Shown here: positions 39,630-49,983 of the stretch, in pieces
Layout of the letters: each line of letters begins with the position of its first letter
Position numbering within the stretch: the stretch's first letter is position 1
Origin: Gardnerella coleohominis
Lineage (GTDB): Bacteria; Actinomycetota; Actinomycetes; Actinomycetales; Bifidobacteriaceae
Assembly: GCF_002896555.1 (NCBI RefSeq)
Contig: NZ_MNLH01000002.1
Location: forward strand, 1 to 64,000
Direction of reading: 5' to 3'
Length of the DNA: 64,000 nucleotides
Notes under the pieces: model-generated
The model's input: only the letters and a program-made list of their open reading frames with translations
Database searches by the model: none
Told to the model about the DNA's origin: nothing
Program-made: the position numbers and the translations under genes

Positions 39630-40331
39630 TTACTCCTGATCCTGAGAGGAAGCCCAATAAAGGATACGAGTTCTACCAATAGTAATTGTATTTCCATCAA
39701 CTAATGTAGCTGCAGGAACTTGATGACCTTCAACATAAGTTCCATTTGTAGATCCTAAATCTCTAGCAATAACACCATCAGAAGTGATATCAATACCTAA
39801 ATGACGACGAGAAATACCAGGATCGTCAATAACAATATCGCAACCAGAACCGCGTCCTAAAATAGTACGATCTTTAGTCAGCAAATACTGGTTACCATTT
39901 ATTTCAAGCATAGGGTGATTCTGTGATTGATCATCAGTAGTAACAGGAACAGCGTTACCCTGCACAGATTCAGAAGATAATTGGAAATTACCTTTTGTCA
40001 ATTCCAAATCTTCTTCAAAAATAACTACTACTGGGCCAACAAAAGCATAATGCTGACTTTTAGCATATTGAGTTAAATTATCAGCAAGCTCATTTGCTAA
40101 AGCTTCACTACCCCATTGTTCAATATGATCAAAATCAGGAGTGCTCAACTTAAATCGATACTCGTTAGGAGCAACTGTATGATCCCTACCAATAGGCATA
40201 GCTTCAGAATCAATTTCACGTTCCAAAGCACTAGACAGATCTACAGGCTGTAAATCTTTAGAGCCAAATTTTGCGAAGACACCGTTCATTGCACCTTCAA
40301 CGCTCTTCTCAAGTCTGTCAAGCACACTCAT
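39630..40331 (-). CDS. fhaA: FhaA, DUF3662 and FHA domain protein
   Basis: The N-terminal DUF3662 domain (about 1-120, starting with VLDRLEKSVEGAMNGVF) and C-terminal FHA domain (LGRGSGCDIVIDD, SRRHLGI, LGSTNGTYV) match mycobacterial FhaA, which binds phosphorylated MviN. First gene of the seven-gene cell-wall operon. The 200-base gap upstream (40332-40532) should hold its promoter, but I cannot pick one firmly. Confidence 0.94.
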   Translation of the reverse strand: MSVLDRLEKSVEGAMNGVFAKFGSKDLQPVDLSSALEREIDSEAMPIGRDHTVAPNEYRFKLSTPDFDHIEQWGSEALANELADNLTQYAKSQHYAFVGPVVVIFEEDLELTKGNFQLSSESVQGNAVPVTTDDQSQNHPMLEINGNQYLLTKDRTILGRGSGCDIVIDDPGISRRHLGIDITSDGVIARDLGSTNGTYVEGHQVPAATLVDGNTITIGRTRILYWASSQDQE

Positions 40332-40532
40332 TATAAACCCTTTCTATCTTTTCAACATAGTACTCGTCACCGGGTACTGTATTCAACTTTAACTTTTTGC
40401 ATACTTTTATTAACACTATTAAACATATTCTTTACACAACATACCATTTACTTTTAAAAGCACTAATCAATAATAAAAAATACGCCTTATACAATAATAA
40501 CTGTCATACTAGCTGTAGTAATCTTAAATGAT

Positions 40533-41264
40533 ATGACGAATTACACTGATAATAAATCCGATAAGACACAAAAAAATCTGTCTTCACGAAATATAAAGAT
40601 ATATTTTCTTTATTCAATAACATTCTTATTAGCTATTTTTGTTCCAATAATCGGAAAACTCTTACTCGTTAAACAAGAAGAAAGAGAATTTGAAACATCT
40701 ATAGTTTCTTTCTTCCACAATAATTCTCCAAGCTTTATTCTCTCAGCATCTAAAGTTCTTGCAATACTTTTTTCAACTAAATGTTGCATTGCTATATTAG
40801 TTCTTTTAGCATTACTTTCACTTTATTTGCACAAGAATTACAAAACAACTATTGTTCAGCTACTAATATCATTGCTACCAATGGTATATGTGTTCGCAAT
40901 AAAATTCATAGTTCACCGTCAAAGACCAAATCTTGTTACTGAATTACCACCTGATCCAAGTTTTCCTAGCGGACACACAGCTGCTGCTGTAGCTATTCTT
41001 ACGATGATTATGCTTATGGTTTATTTAAAGAAGCCACTTTTTATTCATTTTGAATTATTAATTAGCGCAATAGTTGTTATTATCGTAGCTTTATCAAGAC
41101 TTGTTGTAGCAGCACATTTCCCTACAGATGTTCTAACTTCTGCGATTATTTACCCATTATTATCGACAACTATTTTTTACATATTCCAAAAACATAATCT
41201 ATACGAATTTGTTGAAGTAAAGAATATAAACGGATCAGATATATTAAATCAAATAGAAAATTAA
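40533..41264 (+). CDS. PAP2-family membrane phosphatase
   Basis: Six membrane segments with the three-part acid-phosphatase signature: KFIVHRQRPN, PSFPSGHTAA and SRLVVAAHFPTD. Likely an undecaprenyl-pyrophosphate or phosphatidic acid phosphatase; the substrate is not determined. 243 aa. The ribosome site is weak. Confidence 0.9.
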   Translation: MTNYTDNKSDKTQKNLSSRNIKIYFLYSITFLLAIFVPIIGKLLLVKQEEREFETSIVSFFHNNSPSFILSASKVLAILFSTKCCIAILVLLALLSLYLHKNYKTTIVQLLISLLPMVYVFAIKFIVHRQRPNLVTELPPDPSFPSGHTAAAVAILTMIMLMVYLKKPLFIHFELLISAIVVIIVALSRLVVAAHFPTDVLTSAIIYPLLSTTIFYIFQKHNLYEFVEVKNINGSDILNQIEN

Positions 41265-41265
41265 A

Positions 41266-41302
41266 TAAAAATAAAATAAAAATAAAATAAAAATAAAATA
41301 TT
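41266..41302. repeat. short tandem repeat
   Basis: The 11-base unit AAAAATAAAAT is repeated about three times directly after the PAP2 gene. Confidence 0.7.
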
Positions 41303-41335
41303 TAAACAAACTATAAAGCTTAAGCGAATATGAAG

Positions 41336-41371
41336 ATTCCCCTTCTACTTTTAAAAGTACTAGGGGAATTT
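41336..41371. terminator. terminator between PAP2 gene and mscL
   Basis: ATTCCCC and GGGGAAT close an imperfect hairpin with the self-complementary core TACTTTTAAAAGTA. T-rich sequence follows on the plus strand. It lies between convergent genes. Confidence 0.65.
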
Positions 41372-41447
41372 CATTATTAAAAAATGCAATTATTAAACAC
41401 TGTAATTATTAGAAAACCGTAATTATTAAAATATTTAGTTTTAAAAA

Positions 41448-41861
41448 TTAATTATCTTTTGAAATCTGATCTCTAATATCTTTCAATAACGAGATCATTT
41501 CTCTTTCCCTATCAGCACGCTTTTCTTCTTCAGTTTTTTCTTTATCAAGTTGCAATAAATTAACTCCAACTTCTCGCAACTTGTTTATTGGAAGAACTAT
41601 GAAGAAATAAACAGCAATAGCGACAATTAAGAAATTTAAAATAGATCCTATAACAGCTCCAAAAGATATTGTTGCTTTATTAAAAGTAATAGTCAAAACG
41701 CCATCTAATTCAGGTTTTCCACAAATCATTGCTATTAGTGGATTAATAATATTTTTCACAATAGATGTAACCACAGCGGTAACAGAACTACCCATTACAA
41801 CACCGACAGCCATATCAATAACATTCCCACGCGAAATAAATTTCTTAAATCCTTTTAGCAT
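41448..41861 (-). CDS. mscL: large-conductance mechanosensitive channel MscL
   Basis: Tension-gated safety valve against hypoosmotic shock. The amphipathic start MLKGFKKFISRGNVIDMAVGVV leads into TM1, then a periplasmic loop, TM2 (FLIVAIAVYFFIV) and a charged cytoplasmic helix. 137 aa, the family length. GAGGAAAT lies upstream. Confidence 0.97.
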   Translation of the reverse strand: MLKGFKKFISRGNVIDMAVGVVMGSSVTAVVTSIVKNIINPLIAMICGKPELDGVLTITFNKATISFGAVIGSILNFLIVAIAVYFFIVLPINKLREVGVNLLQLDKEKTEEEKRADREREMISLLKDIRDQISKDN

Positions 41862-41952
41862 TTTATTTCCTCTATGGATATGAATTATTTAATTGACTAA
41901 TTTATAACCACTACTAATTTCTATTAATTAATTTCCTATTAATCAATAATTT

Positions 41953-42453
41953 TTAGTCATCGCCCAAGGTTATGTGAATACCACCAACTAATGATCCAAC
42001 AACGTTATAAAGCAGTGCAAAAATCACAGAAAGAATAGTAAGAATTAATATTTCAACAACGGAAAATATTGTTACCGAGCTTAATACAGTCGATAGCGAG
42101 AATACATCAGCAAGATTCAAACCATTACTATCTAAGCCTGTTGAAGAAACAATTTGAGTGACTTGATCAAAAACACCAACAATGTTCATGAATACCCAAA
42201 CTAAGCCTGATGCAATAATTTGAATAATTCCAAGAGCAAAGCTCAACAAGAATGACACTTTAGCAACAGACCATGCGTCAACTCTTACTAAAGATAAGCT
42301 CATTCTACGAGCACGAGGATGGTTAGCTGAGTGAGTACCTCTTTTTGCTGATGAAGCTACTCCTCCAATAGTGCGAGGTTTAGCACTACCACCATTTTCA
42401 GCTACATAATTTCCAGAAGAAGCCATACGCGCTGGTTCGTAATCCTCGCTCAT
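41953..42453 (-). CDS. DUF3566 membrane protein
   Basis: Actinobacterial protein usually encoded next to gyrA, as here. A polar N-terminus is followed by LSLVRVDAWSVAKVSFLLS, the family hallmark, and two membrane segments (about 64-90 and 125-150). The function is unknown. The family is also linked to ParB/Wag31 localisation in streptomycetes and mycobacteria, which I cannot verify here. Confidence 0.9.
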   Translation of the reverse strand: MSEDYEPARMASSGNYVAENGGSAKPRTIGGVASSAKRGTHSANHPRARRMSLSLVRVDAWSVAKVSFLLSFALGIIQIIASGLVWVFMNIVGVFDQVTQIVSSTGLDSNGLNLADVFSLSTVLSSVTIFSVVEILILTILSVIFALLYNVVGSLVGGIHITLGDD

Positions 42454-42546
42454 TAATTATTTCCTTCTCTTATATTCGTTTAGTCAGTACAACATTTTAC
42501 AAATACATAATGTGCTGATTAAGCCTATTTATTGCTTATCCTTATT

Positions 42547-42597
42547 AAAAAAGAGTATCAGTCGAAAAGGACGATGCCATACGACTAATACTCTTTT
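42547..42597 (-). terminator. terminator after gyrA
   Basis: AAAGAGTAT plus CAGTCG on one side pairs with CGACT plus ATACTCTTT on the other, followed by an A/T-rich run. It separates gyrA from the DUF3566 gene. Confidence 0.75.
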
Positions 42598-42697
42598 ATT
42601 TGAATATTTTGCTTAATTATTTTACAAAATACTTCATAAAATAAATTTATTTAATTTTTATTATCTTGGGTAATTTTTTACTCAAAATTATTTATCA

Positions 42698-45385
42698 TTA
42701 CTCATCTGAATTTTCTTCAGATTCATAATTGTTTTGAGATTCATTAATTTCTTGACTTTCTTGAGAATTAAATTCAGAAGATTCTTGACTTTCATCAGCC
42801 TTAGAATTTTCGTCATCTTTTTCTTCATTACGAGCAATAGAAATAATTTCATCACCCTTATCTGGCTTAGCTAAAGTCACACCTTGAGTTGTTCTACCAG
42901 TGCGCTTCACTTCATTAACATCAGAGCGAATTACCTTACCGGACTTCATAATTGCCATTACTTGATCTGTTTCTTCAACAATCAAGGCACCAACTAATGA
43001 ACCGCGACCCTCTGCAAGTTGAACAGCTTTAACACCATAGCCGTTTCTTCCTTGCAAACGATACTCTTCAATAGCAGTTCTCTTAGCAAAACCTTCATTA
43101 GTAACAACAAGAAGATCTTTGCTTGTTTCAGAAGAAACAACATCCATATCAAGCAATTCGTCGCCATCTCTAAATCGCATACCTTGAACGCCTGCAGTTT
43201 GGCGACCCATTGGTCGAAGTTGTTCATCATCTGCTCTAAACTTCAAACTCATTCCAAGCTTAGAAACAAGAATAATGTCATCTTCTGAATTGCACAAAGC
43301 TGCGCCAATAAGCTCATCAGTAGGTTCGCCTGTTTCTTCATTAGTCATTAATCGAACAGCAATCAAACCGCCTTGACGTGGAGAATCATATTCTTGTAAA
43401 GCAGTTTTCTTAACTTTTCCAGAACGAGTTGCCAAAACCAAATACTTTGCTACATCATAATTTGGAATCGATAACACTGCTTGAATTGTTTCTCCAGGAG
43501 CAAACTGAAGCAAATTAGCAACATGCTGACCTTTAGAATCGCGAGATCCTTCTGGAAGTTCATAAGCTTTAATGCGATAAACTCGACCACGATTAGTAAA
43601 GAACAACAACCAATTGTGTGTAGAAGTTAAGAAGAAGTGATCAACTACATCATCTTCACGCAATTTAGCGCCTTTAATTCCTTTACCACCGCGATGCTGA
43701 GCACGATACTCGTCTGCCTTAGTACGCTTAATATAACCTGCGCGAGTTACGGTAACAACAACGTTTTCTTCAGCAATAAGATCTTCAACATTCATTTCAC
43801 CAGAGAATGGAAGAATCTTAGTTCTACGATCATCACCATACTTAGCAACAATTTCATCAAGCTCATCGCCAACAATTTTGCGCTGACGTTCTGGACTTGC
43901 CAAAATATCGTTATAGTCAGCAATCTTGCGCATCAAATCTTCATGCTCGTCGAGAATCTTCTGACGTTCCAAAGCTGCAAGTCTACGAAGTTGCATTGCA
44001 AGAATAGCATCTGCTTGAACATCATCAACATCAAGCAAATTCATCAAACCAGTTCGAGCAGTATCAACATCTTTAGATGAACGAATTAAAGCAACAACTT
44101 CATCGATCATATCCAAAGCTTTTAAGTAGCCTTGCAAAATATGATCTCGCTCTTCAGCCTCACGCTTTAAATAACGAGTACGACGATCAATTACTTCAAG
44201 CTGATGAGTTACCCAATGACGAATAAACGCATCCAAGCTCAAAGTTCTAGGAACGCCATCAACCAAAGCAAGCATATTTGCGCCGAAAGTTTGCTGCAAT
44301 TGAGAATGCTTATACAAGTTATTTAAAACAACTTTTGGAACAGCATCTCTTTTAAGAACAAGAACCAAACGCTGACCAGTACGGCCAGACGTTTCATCGC
44401 GCATATCTGCAATGCCTTGAATCTTGCCGTCTCGTACAGCTTCTCTAATAGAAGCAGCTAAGCGATCAGGATTAACTTGGTATGGAAGCTCGGTAACAAC
44501 CAAGCACATACGTCCCTTAATTTCCTCAGTATTAACTACTGCTCGCATTGTAATTAAGCCGCGACCTGTACGGTACGCTTGCTCAATTCCTTTGTGACCT
44601 AAGATCGTTGCTCCAGTAGGAAAATCAGGTCCTTTAATTCTCTGAATTAAAGCTTCAAGAAGTTCTTCCCTGCTTGCATCAGGATGATCCAAAGCCCAGT
44701 GCACACCATCAGCCACTTCACGCATATTATGAGGTGGAATATTGGTTGCCATACCAACAGCAATACCAGCAGAACCATTAACTAAAAGATTTGGGAAACG
44801 AGCTGGCAAAACAGTAGGCTCTTGAGTTTTACCATCATAATTTGGCAGGAAATCAACGGTATCTTTATCAATATCTCGTACCATTTCCATAGCCAAAGGT
44901 GCCATACGGCATTCCGTATAACGCATTGCTGCTGCAGGATCATCACCTGGAGAACCAAAGTTTCCTTGACCATCAACAAGCATATAGCGCATTGACCAAG
45001 ACTGAGCCATACGCACCAAAGTGTCATAGATAGCAGAATCACCATGAGGGTGATACTTACCCATAACATCACCAACAACGCGAGAGCACTTGTTATATCC
45101 GCGATCAGGCCTATAACCACCGTCATACATAGCATAAATAACGCGGCGGTGAACAGGCTTCAAACCATCACGAACATCTGGCAAAGCACGCTCAACAATA
45201 ACGGAAAGTGCATAAGCAAGATATGATTCGCGCATTTCCTGCTGCAAATCCATATGCTTTACACGAGCACCCTTCATTAAGCCATAATCAGTATTATCTG
45301 CTTCCTGTGGGCTTTGAGGCTCCATTGATCCGTCCGGCAGCTGCTCTTCACCATCATTATTGACGGAGTTCATTTCATCTACCAA
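42698..45385 (-). CDS. gyrA: DNA gyrase subunit A
   Basis: Breaks and rejoins DNA in the gyrase A2B2 complex. The catalytic tyrosine is Tyr156 in AAMRYTECR. The quinolone-determining segment reads [11 protein letters not shown], with the usual Ser (117) and Asp (121), so no common resistance change is seen. The C-terminal half has beta-pinwheel repeats and the GyrA box ([13 protein letters not shown], here [11 protein letters not shown]). The last 60 residues are Glu/Ser/Asn-rich. The start is TTG at 45385 with AGGAA upstream; an ATG at 45373 is the alternative. Confidence 0.98.
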   Translation of the reverse strand: MVDEMNSVNNDGEEQLPDGSMEPQSPQEADNTDYGLMKGARVKHMDLQQEMRESYLAYALSVIVERALPDVRDGLKPVHRRVIYAMYDGGYRPDRGYNKCSRVVGDVMGKYHPHGDSAIYDTLVRMAQSWSMRYMLVDGQGNFGSPGDDPAAAMRYTECRMAPLAMEMVRDIDKDTVDFLPNYDGKTQEPTVLPARFPNLLVNGSAGIAVGMATNIPPHNMREVADGVHWALDHPDASREELLEALIQRIKGPDFPTGATILGHKGIEQAYRTGRGLITMRAVVNTEEIKGRMCLVVTELPYQVNPDRLAASIREAVRDGKIQGIADMRDETSGRTGQRLVLVLKRDAVPKVVLNNLYKHSQLQQTFGANMLALVDGVPRTLSLDAFIRHWVTHQLEVIDRRTRYLKREAEERDHILQGYLKALDMIDEVVALIRSSKDVDTARTGLMNLLDVDDVQADAILAMQLRRLAALERQKILDEHEDLMRKIADYNDILASPERQRKIVGDELDEIVAKYGDDRRTKILPFSGEMNVEDLIAEENVVVTVTRAGYIKRTKADEYRAQHRGGKGIKGAKLREDDVVDHFFLTSTHNWLLFFTNRGRVYRIKAYELPEGSRDSKGQHVANLLQFAPGETIQAVLSIPNYDVAKYLVLATRSGKVKKTALQEYDSPRQGGLIAVRLMTNEETGEPTDELIGAALCNSEDDIILVSKLGMSLKFRADDEQLRPMGRQTAGVQGMRFRDGDELLDMDVVSSETSKDLLVVTNEGFAKRTAIEEYRLQGRNGYGVKAVQLAEGRGSLVGALIVEETDQVMAIMKSGKVIRSDVNEVKRTGRTTQGVTLAKPDKGDEIISIARNEEKDDENSKADESQESSEFNSQESQEINESQNNYESEENSDE

Positions 45386-45458
45386 TGTAATTCCTTTTTC
45401 TTACGATATCGAAGTATTTTTTATGCTTATAAAATATTTTTAATAATATTTTTAAGGT

Positions 45459-47534
45459 TTAAGCATCGATGAATCGCGCATCATGAGCATTTCTTTGAAT
45501 GAAGAGTCTACGAGGCTCTACTTCATCGCCCATAAGCATGGAGAATGTTTCATCAGCACGAGCAGCATCTTCAATATGAATTTGCTTTAAAATACGATGT
45601 TCAGGATCCATAGTTGTTTCCCACAGCTCCTGATAGCTCATCTCACCCAAGCCCTTGTATCGCTGAATACCTTCCCCTTTAGGAAGTTGACGACCAGCAG
45701 CTTTACCTTCTGCCAAAACTCTGTCTCGCTCAGCATCCGTATAAACAAAGTCATGTGCTCCCTTGCTCCACTTCAAACGGTAAAGAGGAGGCATAGCAAC
45801 ATAAACGTATCCTGCTGTAATCATAGGACGCATATAACGGAAGAATAGTGTCAAATTCAAAGTAGCAATATGAGCACCATCGACATCAGCATCAGCCATA
45901 ATAATAACTTTGTGATATCGAACCTTGCTTAAATCGAAGTCTTCACCATAACCGCCACCAACAGCAGTAATCAAAGATTCAATAGTTTCAGACTTCATCA
46001 TTCTGTCGATTGAGGCGCGCTCAGTGTTCAAAATCTTACCGCGCAAAGGCAAAATAGCTTGCGTAATAGGATCACGACCTTGAATTGCTGAGCCACCTGC
46101 AGAATCACCCTCGACTATGAATAATTCGCATTCTTCAGGATTACTTGACTGGCAATCCTTCAACTTATCTGGCATGCCAGCAGTTTCAAAAATAGACTTA
46201 CGACGAGTGTTTTCGCGAGCTTTTTTAGCAGCAAGTCGAGCACGAGAAGCTTCTATAGCTTTTTGAATAATATTTTTTGCTTCACTTGGATGAGCATCAA
46301 ACCAATCTCCAAGCTTTTCTGTCATAACTCTCTGCACAAAAGTCTTAGCTTCAGAATTGCCAAGCTTTGTTTTAGTCTGACCTTCAAACTGTGGAGTTGT
46401 AAGCTTTACTGAAACAACTGCTGTTAAGCCTTCGCGAACGTCATCACCAGAAAGATTAGTATCTTTCTCTTTCAAAATATTCTTTTCGCGAGCATAACGA
46501 TTAACTAAAGTAGTAAGTGCTGCACGGAAACCTTCTTCGTGAGTACCACCTTCAGTAGTTGAAATAGTATTAGCAAAAGTGTGAACTGCTTCAGAATAAG
46601 CAACAGTCCATTGCATAGCAATTTCCGCAGAAATACCGATTTCAAGATCTTCAGCCTCAAAATCAATAACATCTGGCTCTACTGGAACAGCTTTTCGAGA
46701 TTTAACCAAGTAATCAACATAGTCTTTAATGCCATGTTCATACTGATAACTCACACTTCTATGCTTTTCTTCACTAGAAGATTCAGAATCTCCAGCAACC
46801 TCATCACCAGCTTCATCTGGTTTACGTAAATCGGTTAAAGAAATCTTCAAACCTTTATTTAAGAAGGCCATCTGTTGGAAGCGAGAACGCAAGGTTTCAA
46901 AATCATAAATAGTTGTTTCAAAAATCGCGCCATCTGGCCAGAAAGTCACAGAAGTTCCAGTTGACTCTCCTTCTGCCATTGGTTCACCTTTAGCTAAAGG
47001 AGCAGTCGGATGCTGATCAATATAAGTTTGAGTCCAGTGGAATCCTTGACGACGAACTTCAATATCTACTCTTGTAGAAAGCGCGTTAACAACAGAAATA
47101 CCAACTCCATGTAAGCCACCTGAAACAGCATAACCGCCGCCGCCAAACTTACCACCAGCATGAAGCTTAGTCATAACTGTTTCAACACCTGAAACACCTT
47201 CACCTGGCACTTCATCTACTGGAATACCACGTCCATCATCAACAACCCTAATTGCATTATCTGGCAAAATCGTCACTTCAATGTGAGAAGCATATCCAGC
47301 TAAAGCTTCATCAACAGAATTATCGACAATTTCATAAACTAAATGATGTAATCCTCGAGGGCCTGTTGAACCTATATACATACCTGGACGAATACGTACT
47401 GCTTCCAAACCTTCGAGTACGCGAAGATCACTAGCATCGTAATGTTCAGGAGCAAGTGAATCATCAAGCTGAGCATCATTTAATTTATGCTCATCATTGA
47501 TTTTTTCCATCGAATCGTCTTCCATATTTGACAA
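45459..47534 (-). CDS. gyrB: DNA gyrase subunit B
   Basis: ATPase subunit of gyrase. The GHKL ATP-binding region has EIVDNSVDEALAG and DDGRGIPV, with the glycine-rich GGGGYAVSGGLHGVG lid. The Toprim domain has EGDSAGGSA and DADVDGAHI. 691 aa, usual for actinobacteria. The start is a TTG at 47534 with AAGGGA 7 bases upstream. gyrA follows 73 bases downstream. Confidence 0.98.
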   Translation of the reverse strand: MSNMEDDSMEKINDEHKLNDAQLDDSLAPEHYDASDLRVLEGLEAVRIRPGMYIGSTGPRGLHHLVYEIVDNSVDEALAGYASHIEVTILPDNAIRVVDDGRGIPVDEVPGEGVSGVETVMTKLHAGGKFGGGGYAVSGGLHGVGISVVNALSTRVDIEVRRQGFHWTQTYIDQHPTAPLAKGEPMAEGESTGTSVTFWPDGAIFETTIYDFETLRSRFQQMAFLNKGLKISLTDLRKPDEAGDEVAGDSESSSEEKHRSVSYQYEHGIKDYVDYLVKSRKAVPVEPDVIDFEAEDLEIGISAEIAMQWTVAYSEAVHTFANTISTTEGGTHEEGFRAALTTLVNRYAREKNILKEKDTNLSGDDVREGLTAVVSVKLTTPQFEGQTKTKLGNSEAKTFVQRVMTEKLGDWFDAHPSEAKNIIQKAIEASRARLAAKKARENTRRKSIFETAGMPDKLKDCQSSNPEECELFIVEGDSAGGSAIQGRDPITQAILPLRGKILNTERASIDRMMKSETIESLITAVGGGYGEDFDLSKVRYHKVIIMADADVDGAHIATLNLTLFFRYMRPMITAGYVYVAMPPLYRLKWSKGAHDFVYTDAERDRVLAEGKAAGRQLPKGEGIQRYKGLGEMSYQELWETTMDPEHRILKQIHIEDAARADETFSMLMGDEVEPRRLFIQRNAHDARFIDA

Positions 47535-47589
47535 CTTCGATCCCTTCCCGTATTGCCTCGCAAAACATGGTATTTACAAGGTCGATACA

Positions 47590-47621
47590 CGCTAGAAAGC
47601 ACATAAAAGGGGTTTCTAGCG
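47590..47621. other. inverted repeat upstream of gyrB
   Basis: CGCTAGAAA (47590-47598) and TTTCTAGCG (47613-47621) form a perfect 9-bp stem with a 14-base loop in the gyrB leader. It could be an operator for supercoiling control or an RNA hairpin. Confidence 0.45.
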
Positions 47622-47754
47622 ATTGAACTATAACATACGACATTCTACACATATACCATGACGGCATCAGAGTAAGAGGCCTTGGAAAGATTTGGCTATA
47701 TCTAGCCAATTAAATAATAAAAATAACAATAAATTTGATACTAAAATAATATCA

Positions 47755-48213
47755 TTAATAACTTTTATCAGTAGAAATAATTAGCTTAATATCTTTAATA
47801 TTTTTTATATTATTTTCTTTTATTTTGTCAAGAATCATATTTTTTGAAGAATTAATTAAAAACTTTGTAATCGTATAAGCAGACTGATTGCATGCGCTTA
47901 CAATTAAAGTCTTATTATCTATATCTTCAACTTTACTAAATTGAGAATTATATTCGCCAACAATTTTAGGCCATAATGAATTTATATTGGCTATTAATAA
48001 GAATTTATCCCAATGATTATTATGAGCAAATAATTCTAAAACTGAATTTAAAGTATTAGGATCTCTACCAGGTTTTCCAAAACTTTCCCAAGAATCTTCT
48101 TGCTGTTGATCGCGTTTTTCTAGCTTCTCTCCCTTTAATTGAATAGGATCAAAAATAATAGAAGGAAGTTTTCTAGTATCAATATTTAAAATTAAATGCA
48201 CAGGTTTTTTCAT
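47755..48213 (-). CDS. DUF721 protein, DciA-like helicase loader
   Basis: The C-terminal part (from about residue 60) matches DUF721: LWPKIVGEYNSQFSKV, TLIVSACNQSAY and a terminal KDIKLIIS strand. DciA proteins load the replicative helicase DnaB in bacteria lacking DnaC. The gene sits between recF and gyrB, as in other actinobacteria. The start overlaps the recF stop as ATGA. 152 aa. Confidence 0.87.
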   Translation of the reverse strand: MKKPVHLILNIDTRKLPSIIFDPIQLKGEKLEKRDQQQEDSWESFGKPGRDPNTLNSVLELFAHNNHWDKFLLIANINSLWPKIVGEYNSQFSKVEDIDNKTLIVSACNQSAYTITKFLINSSKNMILDKIKENNIKNIKDIKLIISTDKSY

Positions 48214-49715
48214 GATATTTCACCACTTTTTTCTGTACAAATATTTTCAGAATCATCTATAGAATAATCAATTTTATTACTATTTAAATCACTATTCGAA
48301 ACAGTATTCGAAACACTATTCAAATCACTACTTATACTGCTATTACTAACGCTTTTATTTACGCTGTTATTTACGCTACTATTCAAGCGTTGTAGCAAAA
48401 TATCATCAATAATACTTTTATGATCTTCATCAATATTTTCATTATTTTCAAAACTATTTTCTGAAGAAGGAATTAATGAAGATACATCAATAAAAGAATT
48501 ATCAGATAATAAACTGTTTTGAGGTATATCATTCAGCGACGCAACAGTTATAAAAACCTGACCTTGATTTTTTATAAATTTTAAAATTTCTAATCTACGA
48601 TTTTCATCAAGCTGAGCAAAAACATCATCTAAAATGATAATAGGTTTTTGTTGATTTTTATTTTCTAAAGCTTTTAGTAAAGACATTTTCAAAGATAAAG
48701 CAAGAGTCCAAGATTCACCATTAGAAGCAAAATCTTTCGCATCAAAACCATCAAGCAATAGTGAAAAATCATCTCTGTGAGGTCCAATAAGATTACATCC
48801 CCTAGAAACCTCACCAGCATAAAGACGCTGAAAATGCTCACTTATTTTAGAAGCATAATTTTTTAAAGAAATTTCATCATTATTTTTTCCAACTTCTTCA
48901 AAAGAAGGATTATAAACTATATTCGCTTTTTGCTTTGAATAGGTTATGTTTTCAACAACAGAAGAAAAATATTTTGAAAGTTCATCAACTACTTTTTGAC
49001 GACTTTGAGTTATAAAAATACCTACTTCAATAAATCTTCCAGTCCAAACTTCTAATCCAGAAAGAGCATTATTTAAATAAAAAGAAGAATTTTCTGAATT
49101 ATTTTCAAAACTATTTTCGCTATAACTATAATTTTGCGAAGAATTATTTCCTAATTGTTTTAATAAAGCTGTACGCTGCTTAGCAATATGTTTATATTCT
49201 TGAAGATTTTTAGCATAACCAGGTACTAATAGTGAGCAAGCTTGATCTAGAAAAGTACGACGTTGAGAAGGATCTCCTGATACTAAAAATTGATCTCTAG
49301 GAGTGAAAGAAACAGAAGGAATTATTCCAACAATATCTCTCATATAAACTGATTTTCCTGAATTTATACGAGCTCTATTAGCTCCTCTATTCGTAAGAGT
49401 TGCCTCATAAGTGTTTGAATAGTTCGAATCAAAATTATCTGAATCAATACTATCTGAATTACAACTATCTGAATCATTAAAATTCAAATTTTCTACATTC
49501 AAACGAATAGTAGCAGAAGTAAATCCACGTTCTATAAGAGGTAAAGTAGCAGAAGAACGATGACTTGTGCCAGTAGAAATAACTTCAATTGCTTCAACAA
49601 TATTTGTTTTGCCTAAACCATTTATTCCATAAAGAATATTTAAAGTAGGATTGCACTTAATAATGCAATGGTTCCAAGAACGAAAATGATCCAGAGCAAG
49701 AAGTGAAATATACAC
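48210..49715 (-). CDS. recF: DNA replication and repair protein RecF
   Basis: SMC-like ATPase loading RecA at gaps. Walker A GINGLGKT is at residues 30-37, the signature region is SNGESWTLALSLKMS, and Walker B is PIIILDDVFAQLDENRR. The RecF core ends near residue 405. A Ser/Asn-rich C-terminal tail of about 95 residues and an Asn/Ser/Asp insert near residue 80-95 are unusual. The start is GTG with GGAGGAG upstream. An AT-rich gap (49716-49983) without features separates it from dnaN. Confidence 0.95.
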   Translation of the reverse strand: MYISLLALDHFRSWNHCIIKCNPTLNILYGINGLGKTNIVEAIEVISTGTSHRSSATLPLIERGFTSATIRLNVENLNFNDSDSCNSDSIDSDNFDSNYSNTYEATLTNRGANRARINSGKSVYMRDIVGIIPSVSFTPRDQFLVSGDPSQRRTFLDQACSLLVPGYAKNLQEYKHIAKQRTALLKQLGNNSSQNYSYSENSFENNSENSSFYLNNALSGLEVWTGRFIEVGIFITQSRQKVVDELSKYFSSVVENITYSKQKANIVYNPSFEEVGKNNDEISLKNYASKISEHFQRLYAGEVSRGCNLIGPHRDDFSLLLDGFDAKDFASNGESWTLALSLKMSLLKALENKNQQKPIIILDDVFAQLDENRRLEILKFIKNQGQVFITVASLNDIPQNSLLSDNSFIDVSSLIPSSENSFENNENIDEDHKSIIDDILLQRLNSSVNNSVNKSVSNSSISSDLNSVSNTVSNSDLNSNKIDYSIDDSENICTEKSGEIS

Positions 49716-49983
49716 TATTTCTCCTCCAAATCTTTAAAAACAAATGTAAATTAAAGCCAATAAAAGCAATGATATTTTATAAATTACTTTATAAAAATTA
49801 CTTCATAAGTTATTTTATAAAATATTCATATCTACCTTTGAAAAGTAATAATTTAAAAAATAAATTAAAAATTACTAATCAAAGGCAGATATAAGAAAAG
49901 TAAGTAAATAAGCAATTAAAAGAACTATTCTTTTAATTTAAGATTTTACTTTTTATTGCTACTTTTAATTTTTACTTTGATTA

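Noticed and set aside
42698..45385. Quinolone-resistance mutation in gyrA
   Set aside because: The key Ser and Asp in [11 protein letters not shown] are unaltered.
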